NCBI GenBank assembly: GCA_000433015.1 | Contig: HF998023.1 | Location: 111,413-122,604 of the forward strand | Source of the DNA: Firmicutes bacterium CAG:631 | GTDB taxonomy: Bacteria > Bacillota_I > Bacilli_A > RFN20 > CAG-631 | Direction: 5' to 3' | DNA length: 11,192 bases | Shown: positions 1 through 7,174 of the stretch, one piece after another | Position numbering within the stretch: the stretch's first letter is position 1 | Layout: every line of letters begins with the position of its first letter | Program-made: the position numbers and the translations under genes | The notes under the pieces: generated by a model | Database searches by the model: none | What the model was told of the DNA's origin: nothing | The model's input: the letters and a program-made list of their open reading frames with translations, nothing else

Positions 1-1098
1 GTTTTTATTTCCATATGGTAATATTCTAAAATTATTTCTAAACAATTTAACACCATTTATTTGTTCAAGAATATCCCTATCTTCTTTACTAAATCTATTA
101 GGTGTTTTGTCAAACGCAAAATATCTTCCTTCAAAATTTCCTGGTAGATACAATAGGCCAAGTGAATCTTTAATAAGTATGTTATTATGTATTTTGGGAT
201 AACTTCTTGATATATTTTCTAAGTCAATTTCATAAGTTTGAGCTAAATTATTGTATCTTGCATCTTTATCTAATTCAATAAAATCAAAGTCCATTTTTTC
301 ATATCTTTTTCTAGCTTCATTAATTCTATAATCTGCATATTTTCTTTTTCTATTAACGTTAATCAAAAGTTTTTTTGTTAAAGAATCAAACTTGAAATCA
401 ACAATAGAATCTGCCAAACTTTCTATTAATTTTACATCATATTTATCAGAAACAAATCTAAATTCATCTAAATTAAAAAATATCGAAAATTTACTTTCAT
501 CATTTGCATATGGATTAATCATAGAAATTATTTCGCTTTTAAACTTTGCAAATGTATCTTTGTTTCTCCACAATTCTATATTTTTTAATCCAAAAATTTC
601 CATTTTTGTACCAGTAGAATTCAAACTATATCGATAATTTTCTATGACATTTATTTTGATTTCTTGAATGTCTACATCTTCACTAAATTTTTTCCAGTCA
701 ATCTCTAAAAAGTGTTCGCTTACCCCATCATTAGTGGTTATTTTAACAAAACTTCCAAGACGTTGAAGAGATAATCTTCCTACGCCCTTGTTTCCTAATG
801 ACATTCGGTTAAATTTTGGTGATATTTTTTGCTTTTTTAACTTATAATCTGTCGCAAGTTTTAAAAAAGAATTTTCAATTATATTCAAACTCATACCATT
901 TCCATCATCCAGTATCTCGATTTTACCCTGACCATTTTCATCATTGTAATATGTATCTATATTGATAATTGCTTTATTAGCATCTGCATCGTATGAGTTC
1001 TTTATTAATTCCAATAATGCAACTAATTCATCAGAAATTAAAGCTTCGCCAAGATGGTTCATTAATCTAGCCGAAATTTTAAAGGAAAAATTATGCAT
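1..1098 (-). CDS. GHKL (MutL/MORC/Hsp90-like) ATPase, C-terminus beyond window
   Basis: An open frame of 366 codons runs from ATG at 1098 off the left edge without a stop. All three GHKL ATP-binding motifs are visible: the N box ELIKNSYDADA (about residues 30-40, with Glu30, Asn34 and Asp37), DDGNGM (64-69), and the lid LGNKGVGRLS (101-110). A later segment near the left edge, GVKLFRNNFRILPYG, resembles a motif I associate with bacterial MORC/MutL-like ATPases. The start is set by AAGGAGG (1107-1113) eight bases upstream. It overlaps the upstream methyltransferase stop by 8 nt, so the two are translationally coupled. Family knowledge: such ATPases are nucleotide-gated dimerisation clamps, and paired with a DNA methyltransferase they occur in MutL-homologue restriction-modification operons. 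No transmembrane or histidine-kinase DHp region is seen, which argues against a sensor kinase. The C-terminal half is not visible, so any nuclease domain is unknown. Confidence 0.88.
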   Translation of the reverse strand, partial: MHNFSFKISARLMNHLGEALISDELVALLELIKNSYDADANKAIINIDTYYNDENGQGKIEILDDGNGMSLNIIENSFLKLATDYKLKKQKISPKFNRMSLGNKGVGRLSLQRLGSFVKITTNDGVSEHFLEIDWKKFSEDVDIQEIKINVIENYRYSLNSTGTKMEIFGLKNIELWRNKDTFAKFKSEIISMINPYANDESKFSIFFNLDEFRFVSDKYDVKLIESLADSIVDFKFDSLTKKLLINVNRKRKYADYRINEARKRYEKMDFDFIELDKDARYNNLAQTYEIDLENISRSYPKIHNNILIKDSLGLLYLPGNFEGRYFAFDKTPNRFSKEDRDILEQINGVKLFRNNFRILPYGNKN

Positions 1099-2353
1099 TG
1101 ATTATTCCTCCTTCTTTTTTATAAATTAATATATATTCTTCAGACATTGATTCAACAGAAGTAGAATTAACTTTAGATATTTTTTTTGCGATTCTTTTAT
1201 TTAATATATCTCTTCTTTTTTCTATTATCTTAACAAATCCAAATAATTTTGCCAATTCATCATTTACTTTAACAAAAGGAAATAATTTATTATCTACTTT
1301 TCTATTACCAACAGTTAATATCATAAATCCACCTTTTTTTATTTTTGTAGATAACTTTGAAAAGATATCAACATAATCTGTAACAAAATTGATTACTTTT
1401 TGTTTTTTTGATTTAGATAAACTATCTATGTATGAACTAGCACACTTCAAATTTAAGATCGAATTTCTTTTCTTTCCACCCAAACTAAGATTATCTATTG
1501 ATGAATAATTATAATCAACTTTGTCTACAGAACTATCTAAATCTTCCCTTAAAATCCATCTTAATGCCAAACTAGAAAATTGGCCATATGTTACAGTTGT
1601 TGAATTATCACCATAAGGTGGAGAAGTGCAAATAATATCAATAGAATTTTCATCTATTATATCCAATAAGTTCAGAGAATCTCCACAATAGAGATTTGTT
1701 GTTATATTGTTATCCGTTGAATAAGAAATTTTTTGTAAAGCATTTTCTATTTCTTTTTTAAAATCATCAACAACTTTATTTTCCATTGAATCTATTTTAG
1801 ATTGTTCCTTAATATGTAATTTGAAAGTTGATGAACGTGAATTAGAATATTTTCTCACAATATTTGAAAAAATTGTCCAAAATAACAATCTATTTTTTTT
1901 GTTTTCTATTTTTATTATCGACATTCTAACTTTTGACAAACTTTTTATTATATCTTTTCTAAACCATTTTTCTATTTTTTCGAATGAGTGATTTTCATAT
2001 TCAATATCTGAATCTAATATAGCAAATAATTTGTTTTTATCTTCAAATACACTATTATCATAGTTATAAAGTTTAGTTTTTGCTATCAAATTTGCAAGAG
2101 GATTAATATCAAATCCTATTTGATGTAATCCTAATTCTTTGGCAATAAGTAACGACGTTCCTGCGCCATGGAAAGGATCTAACAATACTAGGTTTTCTTT
2201 TTTATCATATATTTTTAATACTTCCTCTAAAATACATTTTTGCATTTCATCTATCATCATCGCAGGATATAAAGCGATACTATTTAAGCCATTATTTTTA
2301 TAATTTTTAAAAGTTAAAAATTCATGAGTAAACTTATTAAATGTACTTTCCAT
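1091..2353 (-). CDS. Site-specific DNA methyltransferase (amino-MTase, N4-cytosine or N6-adenine)
   Basis: A complete 420-residue protein that should transfer a methyl group from S-adenosylmethionine to an exocyclic base amine in DNA. The AdoMet site (motif I) is DPFHGAGTSLL at residues 59-69, followed by an acidic strand, IGFDINP (79-85). The catalytic loop (motif IV) is TSPPYGDN at 243-250. The TSPPY form is commonest in N4-cytosine enzymes but does not exclude N6-adenine. A motif VI-like strand, GGFMILTVGN (341-350), follows. Motif I lies N-terminal to motif IV with about 175 residues between, which may hold target-recognition sequence. ATG at 2353 is preceded by AAAGGAGA (2361-2368) and by a good promoter. 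The stop overlaps the GHKL ATPase start by 8 nt, so one operon is likely. No restriction endonuclease is visible on this side; if present it lies left of base 1. The gene is intact and all three Trp codons I located are TGG. Confidence 0.93.
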   Translation of the reverse strand: MESTFNKFTHEFLTFKNYKNNGLNSIALYPAMMIDEMQKCILEEVLKIYDKKENLVLLDPFHGAGTSLLIAKELGLHQIGFDINPLANLIAKTKLYNYDNSVFEDKNKLFAILDSDIEYENHSFEKIEKWFRKDIIKSLSKVRMSIIKIENKKNRLLFWTIFSNIVRKYSNSRSSTFKLHIKEQSKIDSMENKVVDDFKKEIENALQKISYSTDNNITTNLYCGDSLNLLDIIDENSIDIICTSPPYGDNSTTVTYGQFSSLALRWILREDLDSSVDKVDYNYSSIDNLSLGGKKRNSILNLKCASSYIDSLSKSKKQKVINFVTDYVDIFSKLSTKIKKGGFMILTVGNRKVDNKLFPFVKVNDELAKLFGFVKIIEKRRDILNKRIAKKISKVNSTSVESMSEEYILIYKKEGGIINA

Positions 2354-2382
2354 TTTAATATCTCCTTTCGATGATTTTATTA

Positions 2383-2411
2383 ATTATACCATATTGATAA
2401 TAATTAAACAA
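2383..2411 (-). promoter_or_regulatory. Promoter for methyltransferase-GHKL operon
   Basis: On the minus strand TTGTTT (2411-2406) and TATAAT (2388-2383) are separated by exactly 17 bases. The -10 is extended, being preceded by TGG (TGnTATAAT). The start of transcription would fall near 2376, giving a leader of roughly 20 bases to the methyltransferase ATG. The match is seen in the sequence; activity is inferred. Confidence 0.7.
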
Positions 2412-2608
2412 TTTTAGATATAATTACATATTAAATTATGCATTCCTTAGCACATCACATCAAATTTCCTTTATATTGTTTCAAATATAATGAATATATT
2501 TAATTCTCTTGACTTTTATATAATTAGTTTTCTATTTTTAACCATAATTTTCGTTTGTCAACACAATATTATTGTACTAGTTTATATTGTATTCTTTATT
2601 TAATTGCT
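2412..2608. other. AT-rich intergenic region between helicase and methyltransferase genes
   Basis: No open frame with a ribosome binding site is seen on either strand. The only notable structure is a 13-base perfect palindrome, ACAATATTATTGT (2563-2575), next to a minus-strand TTGACA (2561-2556). No convincing -10 was found at 16-18 bases from that TTGACA. It may be an upstream regulatory site or a second, distal promoter for the methyltransferase operon, or chance in AT-rich DNA. No clear rho-independent terminator for the helicase gene is visible. Confidence 0.35.
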
Positions 2609-4483
2609 TTAAATTTTTCCCTTTTTCAACATTATTTTAATATAATTTGCTAATGGTTTATCTTCACAATAAATATAACAGCCTTTTTGCCCTCTTGTTA
2701 ATAAGGTTTTATAGGTATTTTTAATCAATTGTTTTGCTAATCCTTCCCCACAAGATCGGATACCTGATGATTTGTCATCTTTAGAAATTTGAGTTTTATC
2801 TATAATAATTTCATGATTTTTTTCATCATATCTTAAATCTTTTCCAATAAATACACCTACATAATCAAATTCTAAACCTTGGGCTGTATGAATACAACCC
2901 ACCTCTTCAAAAGAAGAAGGATTAATTGCCCAAATTTTATCATTTTCTAAATTCCATTTTGCTTTAAAACCATTTTCAAGGTAAATATCATAATCTCCTC
3001 TATGATTTTTTACATTCCAATCATAACAATAACCAGCAACCATTCGTGCTTTGTTGTTTTTTTCATTTTTCTTTCGAAGTTCATTTCTTAATTCATTGGG
3101 ATCATCAAAAATTTTGATGTCAAAATGAAGGCCTGAGACATCAATATCTACCGGTTCGCCAATTTGTAAAAGATTATTTAAAAATTGAATATATAAATCA
3201 CTTCCGTTACATCTAAATTGAGAAGTGAGTGTTGTTTCTTCATTTAAAATGACTCTACTATTGAATATTTTTGCCCAATGTTGAATTTCATCAATTGAAC
3301 CAATATCTTTAGTTGTTATTTTTTGATTTTCATCAATTAAAAAAATTGTCAATAAAGAAGCATTAATGCACTCCATCACTTGATTTTGTCCTTTAAAATC
3401 GCCATACATTTGTTTTACTAATCGATGGGCTTCATCAACAATTAAGCAGTCATAAAAATTACTAGGAACTTTACATAATCCAAATGGAGAGCGGAATAAT
3501 TGTTTAATATTGACTTCTTTTTTTAAATCAGATTGGCTTAGTAATTTTAAATAAGCTTCTCTAGGTGCACTATTTTTGGTAACATAACTTGCATTTAGAC
3601 CTTTAGAAATATACGATTTTAATAAATTAATCGCTAAGACAGATTTACCTGTTCCAGGGCCTCCTTGAATAATGATCGTTCTTTTCTTTAAGTCTTTAAG
3701 ACACTGTTTCATTGTTTTAATACACATATCATAAACGACGGCTTGTTCATCTAAAAGCATGAATTCTTTATTTCCTTTCATTAAAGAAACTAAACAATCT
3801 TGCAAAGCTTTCGAAGGCCGTATTCTTCCATTATCAATTTTATATAATAAATCTCCATCATTTGATTTTTTAGTGATATATTTTTTGATAAAATTTCTTA
3901 AATCTACAACTTGATTTTTGATGAAAAAAGGAGCTTCTTCATACCAAGTTTTATAAATTTCATCATTTAATTGGTTGACATATTTTTCTTCGTAATTATG
4001 TAAATAGGCACAGGGAATGATTTGGATATTTTCATCTTGAACTTGTTCACTAGAATTTCTAATAAAAACAGCATAAGAATAGGCTTGATAAGAAGGATGA
4101 GAAACAATTCTATTAGCTCCTCCTGTGAATGCTTTTACACTATGTAGCATTTCGTCGGCAACTTTTTCTACTTTATCCCATTGTTTTAATTCAACAATGA
4201 TAATATTATTTTTATCATGATTGTCTGCACCAGCAATAATAAAGTCTACTCTTTTAGAAGTTCTAGGAATTTGATATTCAATAGCGACTTCAATTTGGCC
4301 ATCAAAATCCTTATCATTTAAAACATTATTCATAAAGTTTAATGAATTTTGCCATGCATGATATTCTGCTAATGCGCCACCATGAATATTTGCTTCTTGT
4401 AATTTTTTAAGAATTTTATTTGAAATCTGATTCATCATCACATCATTGTTAAATTCTTCTTTGGTAGCACTATAAACAATCAT
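2609..4483 (-). CDS. PD-(D/E)XK nuclease + DUF2075-type SF1 helicase fusion
   Basis: A complete 624-residue protein with a nuclease-like front and a helicase body. Residues about 78-83 (RVDFII) and 97-102 (VELKQW) give the D...ExK pattern of PD-(D/E)XK nucleases. The helicase follows: Walker A QGGPGTGKS (273-281), Walker B VDEAH (349-353), a sensor-like LIDENQKIT, then TAQGLEFDYVGV and TLLTRGQKGCYIY near the C-terminus, the layout of DUF2075 (COG3410) proteins. A frame-compatible GTG lies at 4495, but it sits inside the likely Shine-Dalgarno AGGTGA, so the ATG at 4483 is preferred. It has its own extended -10 promoter, so it is a single-gene unit divergent from the HEPN gene. Family knowledge: stand-alone nuclease-helicases of this type include at least one reported anti-phage enzyme (Nhi of staphylococci), so a defence role on nucleic acid is plausible. 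That role, and the substrate, are inferred. Confidence 0.9.
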   Translation of the reverse strand: MIVYSATKEEFNNDVMMNQISNKILKKLQEANIHGGALAEYHAWQNSLNFMNNVLNDKDFDGQIEVAIEYQIPRTSKRVDFIIAGADNHDKNNIIIVELKQWDKVEKVADEMLHSVKAFTGGANRIVSHPSYQAYSYAVFIRNSSEQVQDENIQIIPCAYLHNYEEKYVNQLNDEIYKTWYEEAPFFIKNQVVDLRNFIKKYITKKSNDGDLLYKIDNGRIRPSKALQDCLVSLMKGNKEFMLLDEQAVVYDMCIKTMKQCLKDLKKRTIIIQGGPGTGKSVLAINLLKSYISKGLNASYVTKNSAPREAYLKLLSQSDLKKEVNIKQLFRSPFGLCKVPSNFYDCLIVDEAHRLVKQMYGDFKGQNQVMECINASLLTIFLIDENQKITTKDIGSIDEIQHWAKIFNSRVILNEETTLTSQFRCNGSDLYIQFLNNLLQIGEPVDIDVSGLHFDIKIFDDPNELRNELRKKNEKNNKARMVAGYCYDWNVKNHRGDYDIYLENGFKAKWNLENDKIWAINPSSFEEVGCIHTAQGLEFDYVGVFIGKDLRYDEKNHEIIIDKTQISKDDKSSGIRSCGEGLAKQLIKNTYKTLLTRGQKGCYIYCEDKPLANYIKIMLKKGKI

Positions 4484-4527
4484 TTTTTCTTTCACCTACT
4501 TCTAATTAGTTTCATATAATCATTATA

Positions 4528-4556
4528 ATTTTATCATAATTAAATAAAATTAACAA
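4528..4556 (-). promoter_or_regulatory. Promoter for DUF2075 nuclease-helicase gene
   Basis: Minus-strand TTGTTA (4556-4551), a 17-base spacer and TAAAAT (4533-4528). The -10 is extended by TGA (TGnTAAAAT). It lies about 45 bases upstream of the ATG at 4483, in the divergent intergenic region shared with the HEPN gene. Confidence 0.6.
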
Positions 4557-4647
4557 TTTTCTTATTATTTAGTGTTTTTGAGTAAAACATATTTTAAAAA
4601 TATTATTAATATCTTTTGTGACTTTTTATATTTTTCAGTAAATTCTA

Positions 4648-4678
4648 TGATATAATAAAAACAATTATAGTAAAGGTG
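4648..4678 (+). promoter_or_regulatory. Extended -10 promoter and ribosome binding site of the HEPN gene
   Basis: TGATATAAT (4648-4656) is a perfect extended -10 element. No good -35 hexamer lies 16-18 bases upstream, as is usual for extended -10 promoters. AAAGGTG (4672-4678) is the Shine-Dalgarno four bases before the ATG at 4683. Both signals still look functional although the gene is broken downstream. Confidence 0.6.
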
Positions 4679-4682
4679 CATT

Positions 4683-5891
4683 ATGAAAAAATATATTGAA
4701 CACGATATAAAAATAAAATATTATGACGGAATATTTGACCGCTCTAAAAAATGGCAATGGTTTATAGACTCAATTGAACAAAATTTTTATTTTGATGAAA
4801 AAGATATAAAAAATTGGAATGAATATAATTGTAAATATAGTAATCTAGTGGAATTATATGAATGTCTTGTTAAAATCCATGAGTTGTGGAAGGTAAAATT
4901 AAAAATAAAAAAAACATGGTTGAAAAAATTAAATTTTATTGCACTACTATATAATAAAAAGAAATCTATAAAAGAAATTTGAAATCAATTAGATGATAAT
5001 TTTTTTAAATCATTTGCGTTAAATATTTTTATTACAACTTTGCTAAATAATGTTAATGAACAAAAATATTATTATTTAACATATATCTTTACTCAAAATA
5101 ATATATTTGATTTATTTGATATAACAGAAGTTGTTCTCGTTGAATCAGAAATCTTAAAATACTTAAAAGATATAAAAATTGAAGAAAATGTTAAATTAAA
5201 AAGGACTTTTTTAAATAATATACATCAAAATACAATTCCTTATAGTAAAACTCTATTTAAAAAAAATTCTAAACTTATTTCATCTTCAAATACTTTTGAA
5301 TTTCGAAATATAAAAATAGATAGGCAAATATCATGGCAAGAACAATATTTTTATGATATGTTAAGCATTAAAATTGAAAATAAAAAATTGGTTCACTTTT
5401 ATAATTTTTATGGAAGATGTTATCCTGATTTCACACAATGGGATTTATGTAAACTACAAAATATGAAGTCTTTTTTTAATAATTCACATGCTAATTTTAT
5501 AATTGAAACAATAGAATATATTTTACATGGGAAAACTCCATCTGAGCAAACAATAAACAAACATTTTGAGTTTGAAATAAAACATTTCTCTAAATTAAAA
5601 AGTAAATCAACATTTTATGAAATAAATGCTTCTTCTTTTAAAGTTATAACCTATTTAATTAAAGATAATCTTCTATCAAAAAAAAATCAAAGACAAGCAT
5701 CTTCAGTTAAAAACATTAGAAATATAAATGATTTTAAAAATTATTGCACGAATCAATATATTGCCAAAGTAATTAAAGATAAACATATTCAGTAGTTACA
5801 TAAAAATTTTATTAATCTCATTAATGATAATAATGATCTTATCATCGCGATAGCTTTTAATCATTATATGATTTTACTACTGTTGAGTGAG
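4683..5891 (+). pseudogene. HEPN-family (DUF4209-like) protein, 5' half, interrupted
   Basis: Starts at ATG 4683 with a good Shine-Dalgarno and stays in one frame to 5891 (403 codons) except for two in-frame nonsense codons: TGA at 4980-4982 (KSIKEI*NQLDD) and TAG at 5793-5795 (KDKHIQ*LHKN). The frame remains open and protein-like between and after them, until AT-rich coding sequence meets GC-richer element DNA. The TGA lies where Trp fits well; the other Trp codons in this segment are TGG, so a TGG-to-TGA mutation is likelier than recoding. The product is Lys/Asn/Phe-rich and probably helical, with no signal peptide or recognised catalytic motif. I assign it to the same gene as 8014-8957 because the right part lacks its own start, and joining Glu (5889-5891) to Asp (8014-8016) keeps frame. 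The N-terminal family was not recognised by itself. The summed length of about 717 residues is, as I recall, in the range of DUF4209 proteins. Confidence 0.65.
5872..5886 (+). repeat. 15-bp imperfect direct repeat, left copy (possible att-like site)
   Basis: TTTTACTACTGTTGA here matches TTTTACTACTTTTGA at 7886-7900 at 14 of 15 positions. This copy lies at the very end of the HEPN left half and the other just past the integrase relic stop. Tyrosine-recombinase elements often leave short direct repeats at their ends, so this may be an attachment core. Alternatively it is an integrase-arm-like sequence or coincidence. Confidence 0.4.
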
Positions 5892-5892
5892 C

Positions 5893-5926
5893 CTTGACAC
5901 GCTGAAAAACCACGAAATGTCGAAAT
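5893..5926 (+). repeat. Left imperfect terminal inverted repeat of the element
   Basis: CTTGACAC (5893-5900), then CCAC and GAAATGTCGAAAT ending at 5926. The blocks recur in the same order on the opposite strand at 8014-7987. The 11-mer AAATGTCGAAA (5915-5925) also recurs as a direct copy at 7957-7967, so the word occurs three times, only near the element ends. These may be integrase arm-binding sites. Confidence 0.5.
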
Positions 5927-6142
5927 ATGGGTACAGAGCCTGTCAATTGGGCCTGCTCCCCTTGACCATACAACTGAATACAGACCGGCCATCTGCGGGG
6001 CACTCAAAACTGTATGAAAGTGGGTGGGAAATCCCCTGATTTTTCGTCTGTAAGCGGCTTTTCTGGGAGTAGTTCCTATGTGGGAGGGCTCCTCCGATTT
6101 GATGGGCGCAAAGTAGCATTTTTGAATACTTTTTCATAGCAG
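5927..6142. other. GC-richer non-coding left end of the element
   Basis: About 215 bases at near-balanced GC inside otherwise AT-rich DNA. A 64-codon frame on the minus strand (6137-5943) exists, but it has no Shine-Dalgarno before its ATG and a low-complexity, improbable composition. I regard it as non-coding element end sequence. No origin or transfer site was recognised. Confidence 0.45.
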
Positions 6143-6198
6143 AGCGGGAGAGTCACCCTCAGTCCAAACCGAAGGTGGCGCTCCCGCTTCTTTTGTTT
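6143..6198 (+). terminator. Large hairpin with T-rich tail, rho-independent terminator candidate
   Basis: AGCGGGAG (6143-6150) pairs perfectly with CTCCCGCT (6181-6188). An inner stem, GTCACC with GGTGGC, extends the hairpin, and TCTTTTGTTT follows. The T-tract is on the plus strand, so it would stop transcription entering from the left (HEPN gene reading rightwards) before it runs antisense into the protease. On the minus strand it sits immediately after the protease stop and could also act as a weaker 3' end for that gene. Confidence 0.6.
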
Positions 6199-7090
6199 AA
6201 GAATTATATCTTATACCGTTTTTAATAATTTGTGGAATCAAATAAGAATACCACACATTACCTAATCCATAAGAATTTCCCATTTTATATTTTTTCCCAG
6301 CAATTACGACATCTTCATACCACTTAAATTCGCCAGAATATACACCGAGAAAAACAAATTGTTTGGTTTTACTATATTTTAGGTTAAAATCTATCATCGC
6401 AATATTTGTTGGTTTGCTTATAACTAAACCGCCGGATGAACCAGGAAAAAGCTGGGCATCAATTTGGAAAATTGGTAGACCATTGAAGTTAGAACCCCAA
6501 GCAGATGCAACTATACCAGACTTTACAATAGGAAATTTATTGATTTTATCGTAGAAGCCTTTGGGATAACTTGCAACAATAATATCACTGGTAACATCTA
6601 TCGTGATTGGTTGGTTCTCAGGCAAATTTATGTTGGATAATGTTGTTGGAATCATCAAATTATTTGTTGTTTTTTTTGAAGCGATGTTATCTATGATATT
6701 TTGAATGTAAGGAGTTATATCAATCAGAGCAACATCTATTTCGGTTTGAGGATGGAGTCTCAACTTCGATAACAGTTCTTTTTTGGATAAAGTGATAGGT
6801 TCCCAAAGTATAGTATCCCCATCCTGTTTTCTAAGGCAGAAAATGAATTTTTCAGGAATGCACTCAATATTGCCAATTTTAGGAAGCACAACATGTCTGT
6901 TGGTAACAAGCCAGTACTTTTCTAAAGAATAAAATTGAGGACCACTTTTTGTTGGATCTGCCGGACTCATCTCGGTATAATAGAATCCTGATCCTTGAAA
7001 AATGTAAGTTTCTCCATCATTTATTACAGTGGTTTCTGTAATCGTTGTAATGGCAAATAGTTGATGCTCAAAACAATTTTTGCTATTCAT
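6197..7090 (-). CDS. Trypsin-like serine protease (S1-type fold), element cargo
   Basis: A complete 297-residue protein starting at ATG 7090. An earlier in-frame ATG at 7126 would add 12 residues, but GAGAGGAG eight bases before 7090 decides the shorter start. The charge-relay triad is visible in family order: His66 in VTNRHVV, Asp119 in TEIDVALIDI and Ser219 in LFPGSSGGLV. A conserved FQGSGFYY near the start also fits. There is no signal peptide or transmembrane segment, so it should act in the cytoplasm. Family knowledge: cytoplasmic trypsin-like domains occur as peptidase effectors or stand-alone proteins in bacterial defence and conflict systems. Here it is the only cargo between the element end and the integrase relic, is AT-rich like the chromosome rather than GC-richer like the element, and is intact with its own promoter. 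No sensor domain (STAND, repeats) is fused, so its target and trigger cannot be told. Confidence 0.88.
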   Translation of the reverse strand: MNSKNCFEHQLFAITTITETTVINDGETYIFQGSGFYYTEMSPADPTKSGPQFYSLEKYWLVTNRHVVLPKIGNIECIPEKFIFCLRKQDGDTILWEPITLSKKELLSKLRLHPQTEIDVALIDITPYIQNIIDNIASKKTTNNLMIPTTLSNINLPENQPITIDVTSDIIVASYPKGFYDKINKFPIVKSGIVASAWGSNFNGLPIFQIDAQLFPGSSGGLVISKPTNIAMIDFNLKYSKTKQFVFLGVYSGEFKWYEDVVIAGKKYKMGNSYGLGNVWYSYLIPQIIKNGIRYNS

Positions 7091-7134
7091 GTAATCGGCT
7101 CCTCTCTCATTGATATTTATATTCATTTTCTTTA

Positions 7135-7163
7135 ATTATATCAGAAATACATGGCAGTGTCAT
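7135..7163 (-). promoter_or_regulatory. Near-consensus promoter for the protease gene
   Basis: Minus-strand ATGACA (7163-7158), a 17-base spacer and TATAAT (7140-7135) with extended TGA before it. This is 11 of 12 consensus bases, and transcription would start about 38 bases before the ATG at 7090. It abuts the eroded start of the integrase relic, so promoter and gene form one inserted cargo unit. Confidence 0.72.
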
Positions 7164-7174
7164 GAATAACATAA

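Noticed and set aside
392..637. 81-codon plus-strand open frame
   Set aside because: Antisense to the GHKL ATPase, which has clear motifs.
5943..6137. 64-codon minus-strand open frame in the GC-rich left end of the element
   Set aside because: No Shine-Dalgarno before the ATG, unlikely residue composition, no family resemblance; more likely non-coding terminal sequence of the mobile element.
6363..6554. 63-codon plus-strand open frame opposite the protease gene
   Set aside because: Antisense shadow of a well-supported protease with intact catalytic triad; no ribosome site.
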